Origin: Thuidium tamariscinum | Lineage: Eukaryota; Streptophyta; Bryopsida; Hypnales; Thuidiaceae | Direction: 5' to 3' | Assembly (NCBI GenBank): GCA_947034885.2 | Contig: OX344750.2 | Location: 2,294,001 to 2,358,000 of the forward strand | Length of the DNA: 64,000 nt | Shown: piece by piece, positions 48,700-60,781 of the stretch | Layout: each line of letters opens with the position of its first letter | Position numbering within the stretch: position 1 is the stretch's first letter | Translations under genes and position numbers: made by a program | The notes under the pieces: model-generated | Databases searched by the model: none | What the model saw: only the letters and a program-made list of their open reading frames with translations | What the model was told of the DNA's origin: nothing

Positions 48700-51543
48700 C
48701 CTAAGACTCCCGCCACACCTTCGATTGTCCAATGTCTACATAGCCTTTTTTTCTTACGTTGTTGTCGACGTCCTTGTAGTAGCTTCTACAGTCCATGAGG
48801 TAAACATGGTCTGTAATCCTTGCTTCTACCATTTCGTTAGTTGTAGAATGTCCATAAGCATGGCACCTATGTTGGGTTGTAGAAACTGAAAGCTGGTTCA
48901 CTTGTTGATGTAGGTCTCGGTGGATGCATTGCAAATGATGGGATAGGGTAATGGACAACTGAAGGTTTGAATATGTAAGACGAGCTGCTGTAAACATTGC
49001 CACCAATTTGTGGTCGCACTTCTTGCAGAGGTGGAAGGTCGGCAGTGCTTTTCCTTGTCTTCTTCACTGCACTCCTATGCATGGCTAGTCTTTTGGTTGT
49101 TTCTACACACTTGAGAGGCGTTGCCGCAGTAGGGTGCTTTGTAAGCATCAGGAACATGAAGATTGGCTTTGATAGCAGCATGGAGTTTATCACCTAAGTC
49201 ACTCATGTTTTTGGCACTCCATAGTTCTTTGTGCTTTCTCTTTGATGCTGCTAATTTAGCCCTGACTTTCTTAGCTCACTCCTTCTCTTGCTTCAACTGT
49301 GCCCTCTTTTCCTTTGTGGCTTGCCTCTCTAATGCCCTCCTCTCCCTTTCTTTTGTAGCAGCCTCTCTCTTTATGGCAATGACCTCTAGTTTGTTGACGT
49401 GGTCCTCATTTGTGAGTATTATAGACATGTAGTAATCAACTTTGGCCTCCATTTGTGTTTTTGTAGGAGTAGACAACTCTATCTGTGGTAGTTGCAAAAG
49501 TTCCTTGAAGGCAGGGTCTACTCCAACACACACTGTTGTCACTGTCTTCACTACCTTCAATGCTGAAATCTTCATTGAGACTTTTTCCTTGTCTGTCTCC
49601 CTCTAGATCTACAAAATAGTGTTGGCATTGAAGTACATTGGTTGGTATGTTCTAAAAAATTTCTTCTACCGCACAGTCAACAGGCTCTTCTTGTATACCT
49701 TCACTATAGCTACTTGCTCTATCACTAGTGCTTGTTCTTTGTGCTACAACAATATAGATAGTGATTGGGCTCATCTTAGAGTCCATGGCATGTGCATTGA
49801 AAGGCTAGATGCCTATGGAGCAAAATCTATTCATAATGTTTTGTTTTGATAAGGCTTTCTTCAATGCAAAAGAAACCTATTGTGCTAGATCTTTTTTGAG
49901 AAGTAGTTTTCCCTTTTCAGCTCCTATCCACTTGTCACGAAAAGCATGGAAGGTTGCCTTGAAATTTTTGAAGTAAACTACATCTAGAGGTTACATTTCA
50001 TGTGAAGTGTGGGAAGGGAGTGTGATCAGATCTAGTTATCTAGCCATTGCTACCTTGATGACATCCATGGAACCGTGAGCTTTGTGTCCATCTAGTATTA
50101 GTAAGTGTCTCTGGGTAGTTGATATGGCATACAATTTGGACAGCTTGAACAAAAAATGTAGCATCCATGCCTTGAATAACTCATTAGTCATCCATGCTTT
50201 CTTTTGCATTGCAAAGGCTACCCCTTTTTCTCCAGTTTTTATCAAGAAATCTTTTCTCTTCTTCTTTCCTTTGAAGACATAGAAATTAGGAATGCTCTCT
50301 CCTTTGGCATTGGCACAAGATAGTACAACTAACCATTCTCTGGTCTAGAGTCATTTTGATCACACTTTTGGACCCTTGCCCTGCCAATACGTGTGCTCCT
50401 CCATCTCTACCTATTTGTGTGTCTGATTTGTCATAGTTCTAGATCTGGTGGGGTTCATACTTGTGCTTGTTGTAGAGGATCGGGAGGTTGTCATAAAATG
50501 ATGCTACACTTTTAGGACAAAGGTTTCTAGCACGATGTTGATTGAGTGCTTGTACTTTTCACAATGTTAACTCTTCATGCCTTTTTCTAAAGCATTTGAG
50601 CTACCCTAGGCCAAGTACTCTATCTCTAAAAGGAGTCACCTTTGTTTGAGTTAGTATTCCCACTTTCTCTTGCAATTGGCCCATAGACAGAGGATATCCT
50701 ATTTTTTGCATTTCTAGGACGTGGTGGACTATGTGCTCTTCCTTTGCCTTTGTGAGTGTGCCCCTTCTTCCCCTCTTTCTATTGAAAGTAGTGTCATATA
50801 CATGACCTTTTAAACTTGATGAAGATATGCCATACACCCTTACAACTGCTCTGATTGGTATACCTTCATCTACATCAGCTAATGCCTTCTTCAATTGTAG
50901 GTCTGTCCAGTTGCCATTCTTCATAATTTTCCGCTTCCTAAGTAAATCAGTCCTCTCATGTTGTTTTTCATACTGAGAGGGGTCATACGCACATTTACTT
51001 GGTCAAGAGGGCGTCAAAGTCGTTGCTGCTTAGTTGTTGTCTCATTTATATATGCTTGCCGCACGAGTAGCTAGCCCCTATGGATGTGTGATTGGGATTT
51101 GTCCACTGTTTCATCGCACCTTCCGCCTAGGTTGCAAGTCGCTTTTGTTGGCAGTGTGGCTTTTGTTGCCGATCCTCTAGCTGATAGGCACTCCTTCAAC
51201 CCGTAGTCGTTGTTGCCAAACTTCCAACTGTTAATCACTTCTCTAGTTGGCAACTGCTCCTGCTCCGCTAGTGCCTGCTGGGAAGAAGATGCAAGCCCGT
51301 TCTTCCCTACATCTCGTAGCTCAATCGCCTCCTCCTCCTCTACTTCAGGCCCATCAGCCCCCATCCTAAATTCCTCATATCTTCTTGTTCCTCGTCATGT
51401 TTTGCACCCCTCTCGATTTCAATTGCCATCTCATAGAATTCTTTGTCATTGGCTGATGATTCAATATCATTGGTGGCCCAACTCTCAGGCCTTTGCACTG
51501 AATTTCCCCCACTACAATCATCCGATGAATTGTCTTCACTCAT
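48700..51543 (-). pseudogene. Dead pogo/Tigger (Jerky)-like DDE transposase
   Basis: Reading leftward from 51543: an acidic segment (MSEDNSSDDCSGG...), a likely frameshift near 51350, then at 50924 a pipsqueak-type helix-turn-helix (WTDLQLKKALADVDEG, IPIRAVVRVYGISSSSLKGH). A CENP-B-like region follows (LKCFRKRHEELTL). The DDE core comes next: NYDKSDTQIG, LLILDGHKAHGS, then LITLPSHTSHEM-stop-PLDVVYFKNFK, where the known family has a Gln before PLD. The three Asp of the D-D-D triad are visible. A Lys/Glu-rich coiled tail (49276-49500) continues with frame changes to about 48700. In-frame stops occur after VLGLG, before NYDKSD, at 50036-50038 and within the EM/PLDV motif. Catalytic order fits the pogo branch of Tc1/mariner. 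Terminal repeats were not located. Confidence 0.78.
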
Positions 51544-52056
51544 GTCTGTACTATGCTTGTATTATTGAAGAATTCCTAAAAGTTTACAGAACTAATCTAA
51601 TTCTTTCTAGAACTTTGTCATGGCACTTCAGATTGTGCAATCTCAGCAATGGAAGCAAGCCTAGAATATTGTATCATCCTCCCACAACAAAACTCTCTTG
51701 CAATTTTCTTTGTCTTGGATGTGTAAGTAATTGAGCTAATTGACCTTCCTTTTTGGCAACTATATTTTATTCTTACAATTTATTTTGGCATTTCTACGTA
51801 CATTTATGATGTTGTATAGTAGTGTTTTTTTTTCCAGTCAAACTATACAACATGCAATGAATGGAAGATGTTCCCTCCAGATTTAAACCACTATGACTAT
51901 GCCACACTACTAGAGTCTGGCCTCATGAGGCCCAAAAAGAAAACACTGTTGTATAGGCTACTCTTAAAATTTACGACCTACTTCAAAAAATAGATAGCTC
52001 ATTGTGGATTAAAAGTAGGCTACGTTGATTTTAGTCCAAGCATATTGGTAGCCAAA
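51544..52056. other. 5' flank of the pogo-like relic, AT-rich
   Basis: It probably includes part of the same transposon, but no inverted terminus was found. No gene. Confidence 0.35.
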
Positions 52057-52060
52057 TTAA

Positions 52061-54000
52061 CCCTTGAACGGCCCTTGGGCTCTCCAGGTACGCCACTGTA
52101 GCCCACATATACGATGAGAGATGAAAAAATCATAAGGCTGGATATTCACCGTATCAGAATTCAAGCTGTTCCGATTGAATTCCATAGTGCCTAAGATCAA
52201 GCAAAAAATTTCATAAGGTGCTTCGCTACTGGGATGTGCAAGAATTTTTGCCAGATGTGGTGCTAGCAATACATTTTAGTCTTTTGTTGCCACATTTATG
52301 TTTATGTAAAATTGAGATTTGTATTTATGGAAGATCGCAACAGTAAATACCTTTACACTAATGCACTAAGCATACAGAAAAAAAATGAGAGGAAAATTGC
52401 TAGTGGGACACCCACAGTAGCACATGAAGGATGCGTATGCTGTTGCTGTCGGGTTGCCCGGAAACCTGACGGGTGATTGAATTCTACGTGACAAGGTGGC
52501 GCCATGAGCGTCGAAGTGGCGTTGTACGTTGCCTGGACAAAGGTTGCAACATGCGCCATGTGGGCTATCAACGATGGCGGGAAGCATAACTACTTTTGGG
52601 GGGATCTAATTGGCAGCACTTCCGCTCGTTCGGACGCACCTGGAGCAAGTTCAACACTCAACAGAAATTGCCAAGGAAACATTCAAAAAACTACACCTCG
52701 TTTGTCAAAAATGAATTCATTTCAAAAATGAAAGTTTGAATGTATATCCGTTTCCATTCACTACATTAGAAACATTATATACAGTACTACAATGCTAGGT
52801 TTGATGTCAAGCCAACAGAACAACTATGACATTCTAAAGCCTATCTGACCAGGCCTTCAATCGAACACTTGACCTGTACTTCACCGGTTACTCCTCAGGT
52901 GGGATCCGAATAAAATTGCCTCATCGCGCCGCACTTCAAAATTGCCACTTCTTAGGCTTCTTCATCATCAAAAATGCCCTGCACTCCATCGACATGAACA
53001 AAAGAGTCAAGACTACACATTGAAGCCAATACCACCAAAGAAATCACTAGTATGCCACCTGTTCTGCTGATTGGGGTCTGCAACTGATACAATAAAGGTG
53101 GTTGCTAATCACGGAGCCTTTCATCACCCACCCAAAGCACGGAAACGACATACTAACATCCCATTTCTACAGCATGCCTCTTCACCTGTAAAAGGGTTCG
53201 AATGACACACCCGCCAACTTCAAAGCACCTCGTGCTCATTGACACCATATCCCCATTGTGTGTGCACGGTACGATAACAAGCGCCCTCACATTGAAATAG
53301 CCAGGCAAGACACATCTGTCGAGTCCTTTACCCGCACACCACACAATGACAATGCATGTCGGGGTGGCAATTTTGGTGCCACAAGCACGACCATGGTGGA
53401 GATTGCCAAGGTACACGCCAGTCTTGCACTCTCCAATACACCGGACACAACAAACCACCCAACACCACCTTCAATGAATAATCGCGTAGTCTCGCAGCAG
53501 AGAATGCACAATCCACTCTCAACAATCATGGTGATTAGACCCCTAATCCGTGCCACTCCGTTTTTTTTGGTACAAGCCCTACGCCCCATGATAAAAATTG
53601 CATCGTGAAGTGCACTCCCAAGGAAACCTTGCACCTTAGAAAACAATCTCCGCGACCTCCCACGTCATAGCAGAATCCTCAGTCGGGTTCTCTCGCCAGT
53701 CCTGAAGCACTCCCGCCTTCTACTGCCACCCGCCATAGCCACGTTCGCACCTATCAACCCGACCAAGCAACGAGTGCCCTTCCATACATACTGACCACCG
53801 TATCGTACCCATTTCGCATACTTTGGAGCCTGCGATCCACTCTGCGAGGTATTTTTCGAAGTGGATCACTCCATTCTGCGTGCAATCGCAATGCCTCCAA
53901 CTTTGTTTTGCACACCTAACCCTAAAGTAGACTCTATCTACCTTGAATACGTGAAAAACTGTAACATATGGCCACAGAGGGCCTTCAGGCCGTTCAAGGG
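52061..54000. mobile_element. TTAA-flanked element, CCCTTGAACGGCC ends, 1.94 kb
   Basis: TTAA at 52057-52060 is followed by CCCTTGAACGGCCC. The right end GGCCGTTCAAGGG is followed by TTAA at 54001-54004. The first 13 bases are a perfect inverted match. TTAA duplication plus CCC/GGG termini are piggyBac features. The interior is GC-richer than its surroundings and holds short overlapping ORFs (for example 53153-53458 and 53287-53646 on the minus strand). I could not recognise a DDE_Tnp_1_7 motif in them. It may be a decayed autonomous copy or a non-autonomous derivative. Confidence 0.78.
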
Positions 54001-54004
54001 TTAA

Positions 54005-55097
54005 AGCACACTACTTCTTTATACAATTCTGTACTACATGTCAAATACAATGCAACCACGAAAGAAATTAAATTTTTTTATTTATCCTCTGTTTAATATG
54101 GAATACTTCCCAACAAAAAAAAACCCACACTAAGAGGTGCATTCAACTGTGAAACACCCTTAATTCCTGTACGTTGATATTAATTCCCTCCACAACTTAA
54201 AATTACCTCATTATCCAAATGTTATTCACTGTTTTGGGGCCTTCTATAAGAGCAGTTTATAATGACTGTGCGATTTTTGCACCTCCTATCATATTCATGC
54301 TATGAATCATATACTCAATTAAATAGCATTAAACTCACTAAGCTTTAAAATCTCCTGACTAGTACCTAGCTTGGACATGGCTTCGTCTATGCCAATCTAG
54401 TTCAGCTCTTGGGATCTCTACACGTCTATACATGTATACCTATAAAAGAATGATATCATTTTACAAATTTAAAGGAGAAGACCTAAAACCTAGCTCATTC
54501 CCCGTAGTCATATGCATCCCCGTAGCTAATCCTTGGTGTTATGGCGGACATCATTCTTGATATAAAAATGTAGCACCAGTACGACATTTTGAAATTGATA
54601 TGTCGACCATGCTTGATATGTGGGCGGTTTGAAACCAGTCCCACATAGTAGTAGCTTCCTCACAATCTAGATTAATAAAAAGTCTAGTATACTCATTGAT
54701 ACAAATCTCTTTAGCCCTTCTAGTTGAACACCTTGGATGTTAGACTAAGTGCGTTTGAATAAAACACTAGTGGGAAATAAACAACCCTAAACATTTGCAA
54801 AAATTCAAACGATTGTATAGAATGCAAATCACCGACATCGAGTTTACAAAAAAAAGAAAAGCCAAAAACTCTAATTCAATTTTCTGAATATTCGATTCTA
54901 AACATCACCACTCATTGTTCATTGGATGCAGTATCGCATAAGTACTCTAGCAGTTTAATAATAGATCCGCGTCCAACTAGATTGTTTAGAAATTTCTTGT
55001 TAGGTATTTGGAAAATCTTGCATGAATCAAGTCCCTTCCGTCTAACAAAGTAACATAAAATACCTCCGTCCTGGACTTCACGGACCCAATCTGCAAT
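54005..55097. other. AT-rich spacer with a fragment of the CACTA MITE
   Basis: A short stretch at about 54536-54577 (TTATGGCGGACATCATTCTT, then GATATAAAAATGTAG) matches the right half of the MITE at 55098-55298, so it is a broken relative. A 62-codon minus ORF (54912-55100) is unsupported. No gene. Confidence 0.45.
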
Positions 55098-55298
55098 CAC
55101 TAAAAGAAACTCATGTTTTAGATGACGGATAAGATTTTAGGTGACATCGAATGTAGTGACTCGTGTTTTTATATCAAGAATGATGTCTACCATAACATCT
55201 TGATGTTATGGCGGACATCATTCTTGATATAAAAACATGAGTTGCTACATTAGATGTCACCTAAAATCCGTCATCTAAAACATGAGTTTCTTATAGTG
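55098..55298. mobile_element. 201-bp CACTA-type MITE, near-perfect hairpin
   Basis: The ends CACTAAAAGAAACTCATG and CATGAGTTTCTTATAGTG are inverted copies, and complementarity continues to the centre (GATGTCTACCATAACATC / GATGTTATGGCGGACATC). AAT flanks both sides (55095-55097, 55299-55301), the CACTA-type 3-bp duplication. The arms keep the GACATC motif that also fills the 1651-5605 element. Confidence 0.88.
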
Positions 55299-55466
55299 AA
55301 TATTCTAACAATTTGAGAAGATACAACATCAATATCAAAATGATACATTTAATCCGTATCATACATTCAATTTGACTAGAGATGACTTAAAATCTATATT
55401 CCTAATCGGCATAAGCGATACGTCTACGGCTTTCAAACTAAATATTTAACATCCTTCTGTATACCT

Positions 55467-56225
55467 GGGTGATTGCAAAAAACACTTGTCCTATTTTTTA
55501 TCCCCTTGACCTCTAACAGGTAGTTTTTTGCTCATAACTCTTGAATCTTTTGCCCTATCAACTTGAAATTTGGAATGAAGGTGCTCACAAAAGTTTTGTA
55601 TATTGTGTAATTTTTTCAATTTAAAAAAATTTATTTTACTATTTTAAAACTCCCCCCGATTGGCTATCTACCTTGACCATTTTGGAGGTTTTTAGTCCTA
55701 TTTTTGACTCAAAAATCCGAATTTGAAGCTACAAATTGGACAAATTGGAGGTCTACTAACATTTCAAGGATTGACATTGACATTGAATTTTTATAAAAAT
55801 AGTAAAATATCTATTGTCCACATGAGGTCAAAGTGACCTTCCTTTGCACAAATGCTACAAAGAGGGAAAAAAATTTAGAGGAATTTTTTGTTGAAATATG
55901 AACAAAATTATGTTTAAGAAAATGGTTTCTTTAAATTTTTTTTTTTTTAATTTTTATTATTAAAAATTAAAAAGGTCCACAGACCCTTTTTCTACTATTT
56001 TCTGCTCTATGTGGCCTGTGAAGTACTTGTAGTAGTCTATAGTACTACATATTACTGCATAATACTATACTGACGGCCCAGATCTATAGGCGTGCGAAAT
56101 CGATAGTTGAGATTTGTAGGCGCGCGTCAAACGCGTTGTACTGTCAGGATCGCGTAGTATTGCCAATACTATGTTCAAAAACAACGTTTTGAGCCAAAAG
56201 CATGAAGTGTTTTTTGCAATCACCC
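55467..56225. mobile_element. Inverted-repeat element with 4-bp TSD, fourth family member
   Basis: The left end GGGTGATTGCAAAAAACACT and right end AGTGTTTTTTGCAATCACCC are exact inverted copies. ACCT flanks both sides (55463-55466, 56226-56229). The interior is mostly AT-rich, but the last 150 bp become GC-richer (CGCGTCAAACGCG-like). No ORF of note. Confidence 0.88.
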
Positions 56226-56229
56226 ACCT

Positions 56230-56593
56230 GGAGAATTGGACGAAACAGGATGTCTCCATCTAACAATTGCCTGATAGTGAAAGGCGTGAGCGCCATCGCC
56301 ACAGCTCGTATTGTAAACCTAACCGTACACCGATCACACCTTCACAGGAAAATCATCTAATTGATGGGAAAGAGAAACGCCTTGAAGGTCGATCTCAATT
56401 GGGGTTGTTAGAATGTGGTCCGCGTGTATTATTAGGGCACTGGTTTCTTGCAGCCATTGGGGACCTCGTAGACTACAAAACGTGCAAGATGGAAGAAGCC
56501 GACTTCGTGTGAAAAACGACTTTGCGCGAAAAATCCACATCTAATTTGAAGACAAGAAGACGTGGGAGAAGGGATTGGTTTATGTATAACCAC
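56230..56593. other. Spacer with a short unsupported ORF
   Basis: An 81-codon plus ORF (56267-56512) has protein-like composition but no domain and no start context that I can defend. It is not called as a gene. Confidence 0.3.
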
Positions 56594-56878
56594 CAGCCCT
56601 TTTTTGGGGGGTGATATGGTGCCAGAAAGCACCATTTCAAAAAAAAATCTTTTTTTCGCAAGAGAAGTATCGAAAAAAGTAACCTTTTTTTGCTAGAAAT
56701 TTACCATTTTTATGAAAATCGTGGATGAAATCGCCAAATTTAGATGATAAAGTGTATGAATATAACTATAAAGTATTTTTTAGTGCAAAAGTTGGATGAA
56801 CGTAGAAATACAATGCTTCACCAAATTTTAAATGATCGCCATATTGGCACTTTCGCAAAAAGCAAAAAAAAAGGGCTG
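56594..56878. mobile_element. hAT-type MITE, 285 bp, perfect 8-bp TSD
   Basis: The ends CAGCCCTTTTTT and AAAAAAAGGGCTG are inverted, flanked by ATAACCAC on both sides (56586-56593, 56879-56886). An 8-bp duplication with CAG...CTG termini is the hAT signature. A degraded second copy lies at 43123-43399. Confidence 0.9.
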
Positions 56879-56886
56879 ATAACCAC

Positions 56887-57444
56887 ATCTTTCTCCCCAT
56901 GTTGATTTTCAAAGGGCTGCTGATTGAATTTGAAGAGATTTTATAATATTACTTTTACTGCAAGTAACAGTAATCTAGGACGGAATTACGTGACACTAGG
57001 TGTCACCGTTGATGGAAGCTTAGGTTAGATGGATTTGAATCCTCTTCTATCTCTTGTAAGTTAGCTTAGGTTTCATTGAGAAAAAAAAGTTTTCTAGCTG
57101 GTAATCGGAAGGTTTTCCAACTTGTGAGCTTCGTCTGTACTTCTTGGTTATGGATTGTTGATGGTAAAGGTGTCAGCACTATATTAAAATGTGGTAAAAA
57201 AAAACTGCACTCAAAATTGAGTGCGGTTTTTTTTGCCACGTTTTTGTGCATGCACCCGTAGTGGATTGGTGAGGTGACACATCCTCTTAACTTTGTTATC
57301 ATATGGGTAGTCAAAAGAAGACCATTTCCAATGTTGTTAGGGAGACCTTGTTTGTACGCCACTAGAGTAATAGTAGACTGGGGTCACAAAAAGTTTGTAA
57401 TTGATAAATCCGGTATCTAGATTTGTTGGAGTTTAGATGAGCAC
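56887..57444. other. Spacer upstream of the gypsy relic, with a short hairpin
   Basis: At about 57190-57241 GTGGTAAAAAAAAACTGCAC is followed by CTCAAAATTGAG and the near-complement GTGCGGTTTTTTTTGCCAC, a roughly 50-bp perfect-looking hairpin. It could be a minimal inverted-repeat element. No gene is visible. Confidence 0.45.
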
Positions 57445-60400
57445 ATGGGCGAAACAAGCGAATCAGAGGGGTATACTACACACTGGTCTAAAGCAGAAGA
57501 CTCATCTGCAATAGTTTCCTACCTTGTAGAAGAATTTGATGGAATGATTGAGGTTGAATTTGAGTTTCTGAACCGTGTTCAGGAGTTTGGAGGACCGGAA
57601 GATAGGGTAGTGTCAAAGTTAGGAGAGAGTCAACCCAAAGATCTTAGGAGAGGCCAATGTATCATTGACATCAAAATGGATCCGAGAGCAAATGGGTACA
57701 TGAAATCTACCTTCTATAGGTTTGAAGGAGAGAAGGAGTGACCTTCCCTAGAGTGAGATCCGGATACAAACAAAGGAGCAGGAGCCAGACCGAATCAAAA
57801 ACATAATAAGTCCGTTAGATTATAAGAAGGTGAAAGTAGAAATAGGGAAAATGTTTTTTTTAGGAAAATCTCTAACCAAGGTAGAAAGAAAAGAGTATGT
57901 GAGGTTACTGAGGAAATACTTAGACGTTTTTGTATGGACATCTTCGTACTTAAGTGGGATTCCAGTGGACCTAGGAGAACATCGGATTGACGTTATGGAA
58001 GGAGCTATTTCGGTCAAGTAGCGTCAGTATTGCTTCAACCCAAGGTACTCCTTGATGGTGAAGGAGAAGATCAACAGAATACTAGACGCAGGACTCATTT
58101 ATCCGATTAACAAATTGGAATGGGTCTCTCCCATTGTAGTTGTACCCAAGAAAGAAGAAACTGATAGCAAAGTAAAGATTCAGGTTTATCAGGACTTTAG
58201 AAAACTAAATGCTGCAACCAAGAAGGATTATTTTCCTTTACTATTTAGTGATATAATTTTGGACCACGTTTCCGGTCAAGAATGTTACAGTTTTCTGGAC
58301 GGGTTCTCTGGATATAATCAAGTATTCATCCAGCTGGTTGAACAGTTGAAGATAACGTTCACAACAGAATGGGGAACATTTGCCTTTAGCTGGATGCCAT
58401 TCGGATTGTGCAATGCACTCGGGACCTTCCAAAGACTGATGATGGACATCTTCCAAGACTTCCTAAGGCACTTCCTGAAAGTATTCATTGACAACTTTGC
58501 AATATTTGGAGAAAAGGAGAGACACCTGGAGTTCCTAGAAAAGGCCATCATCAAGTGCAGAGAGACCGGATTGAAGTTACATTCAAGAAAATGCTTCCTA
58601 GATATGGTATCAGGAATTTTACTTAGACATGTGGTTAGTAAGAAAGGATTAGAGGTAGATGTGGACAAAGTTAAGGCAATCCTTTCTTTGGTTCCACCCA
58701 CTTATGTAAGAGAAATTTGGGGATTCTTAGGATGTATAGGATATTATAGGAGGTTTATTGAAGAATACACCAAGCTGGCCAACCCTTTAACTGCACTCTT
58801 GAAGAAGGAGGTTGAGTTCACCTAGATATAGGAAAAGCAATGTGCCTTTGAAGAACTCAAGAGCAAATTGGTGAAGGCACCAATCTTGTTACCACCGGTG
58901 TGGACACAAGACTTCCACGTCACCCTGGATGCATTCGGATAGTGTTTAGGGGCAATCCTATGGCAGGCTGATGGAAAATCGGAATGTCTAATTTACTATG
59001 CGAGCAAGCAGATGAGCCTGACAAAGAGAAAGTATACTACCATTGAAAGGGAAGCCTTGGCTGTGGTGTATGCTTGCAAAAAATTCCGCCATTATTTACT
59101 AAGATACAAAGTCATCTTCCATATGGATCATGACTCCTTGAAGTACCTAGTAAACAAACCGGATCTGTCAAGCTAGATAGCAAGGTGGATACTACTGTTG
59201 CAGGAGTTTAACTACAAAGTAGTAGTAAAATCTGGAAAGGCCAATGCTAATGCTGATTTCCTATCCAGAGAACGTGAAGGGGAAGTAGTAGAAGATATAT
59301 TGGCAACCTCTTTAGATGAATTTCCCAAGACCGGTTTACCAAAACCGGAACAAAAAGAATATTATTGGAAAACTCAATGGTATTTCATATTGGAGAAATC
59401 GAGGTCTCAAACTTCAAAGACGTCATCCAGTATCTAATGTACCATTTATTTCCAAAGGAATACATCCTTGAAGAAAAGATTGTGTTCCAACAAAAGATGA
59501 CACCCTACACCTTGATTCATGGAGTTCTTTTCAAAATGGGGTAGACGAAAAGCTGAGGAGGTACCTGGAGAAAAGAGAAAGGAAGTAGGTAATGAGTGCA
59601 TTTCACTTCGGAACTTCAAGAGGACATTTTGTTGCCAACACAACAGTAAACCAGATCTGAATAGCAAGATACGATGGCCATCCATAATCCGGGATGTAAA
59701 AACTTTTGTGGGAATATGTGATCAGTGTTAGAGAACTAGAGCTCCGTCCTTCAAGAATCATTAGCCACTCACTCCAATCATACCTCTAGCCCCATTTGAA
59801 AAGTGGGGTATAGACTTCATTGGTTCCATCAATCTGGTCATAGTCAGGAAGAAGAGGTACATTATCTTGGCTACAGATTATCCTACTAAGTAGGTTGAAG
59901 CAAAGGCCACAAAGAAGAATGATGTCGCAATTGTAGCAACTTTCCTCTTTGAGGAAATTATGATGAGATTTGGGCACTCATTAGAGTTGGTCAATGATCA
60001 GGGTACTCATTTCCTAAATGACCAGATTCAAACCATCACGACCATTTACCTGATCAAGCATAGAAAGACAACACCATACAATCCCAAGGTGAATGGAGTG
60101 ATTGAAAGAGCCAATGGAATCATAGAACGGAGTTTAGGGAAGATGGTGTCAATTCACAAGACAGACTAGGACTGGAAATTACCTTCAATAGTGCATGCTT
60201 ACAATACTTTAGAGAAATCCACTACAAGGAAGAGTTGTTTCTTTCTAGTATTTGGATAGACAGCATTGCACAAGATTGAGATGGAGGTGGAGATCCATCG
60301 AGTAATGGCAATAAGAAGAGGAAGTCTGGAACACAATTCCGAAATCTGAATGTTGACCATTGAAGAGTTGAAAGAGGCTCGAGAGGAAGCTTTGGAGAAG

Positions 60401-60619
60401 ACCATTTTGGTACAGACCAAGCGAAAGGAGGATTTTGATGCAAGATTACCTAGCAGAAACCATGGTATTATGGAAGGAGGTTTGGTTTTCTTTTATGTCA
60501 ATCGGTATGAAGACTTTTTCGGTAAATTGCATACAAGATGGATGGGTCCATATAAGGTAAAGACAATTTATCCTAATGTATCTCTTCAATTGATAGATTT
60601 AGGGGGGAATAGCCACTAA
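57445..60619 (+). pseudogene. Ty3/gypsy retrotransposon pol fragment (RT, RNase H, integrase)
   Basis: 57445-57741 holds an acidic pre-RT segment. A frame change then leads into one frame from about 57782. RT: NPRYSLMVKEKINRILDAG, WVSPIVVVPKK, QDFRKLNAATKKDY, SFLDGFSGYNQV, WMPFGLCNA, then VFIDNFAIFG, where the second catalytic Asp of the usual DD pair is Asn (58493-58495). RNase H-like: FHVTLDAF, YYASKQMSL, TIEREALAVVYACKKF. Integrase: CDQC zinc-finger remnant, KWGIDFIGSI, ATDYPTK, NDQGTHFLND, KTTPYNPKVNGVIERANG, ending in a GKLHTRWMGPYKVK tail. In-frame stops: TAG at 58019, 58823, 58829, 58940, 59174, 59729, 59762, 59891, 60167 and 60257; TGA at 60347. Extra frame changes lie in 59390-59700. 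No aspartic protease, gag or LTR was found, so the copy is truncated as well as mutated. Confidence 0.93.
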
Positions 60620-60781
60620 TTTTTTTTTGGAATTAATCATTTTAGTATATGTTTTAAATAAAGTAAAAGTATATAATTCTAACCCATTTTTAAAATAAAA
60701 TTTTGCCTAAATTGAATTGTATAAAGAGCCTACTGAAGACACCTATATTCAACATTTTATAAAACTTGCAAAGATTCTTAA

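Noticed and set aside
57830-60619. Alternative genetic code with TAG as sense codon
   Set aside because: MGD and HDS read cleanly with the standard code, and the stops coincide with Gln/Trp positions explained by C-to-T decay.
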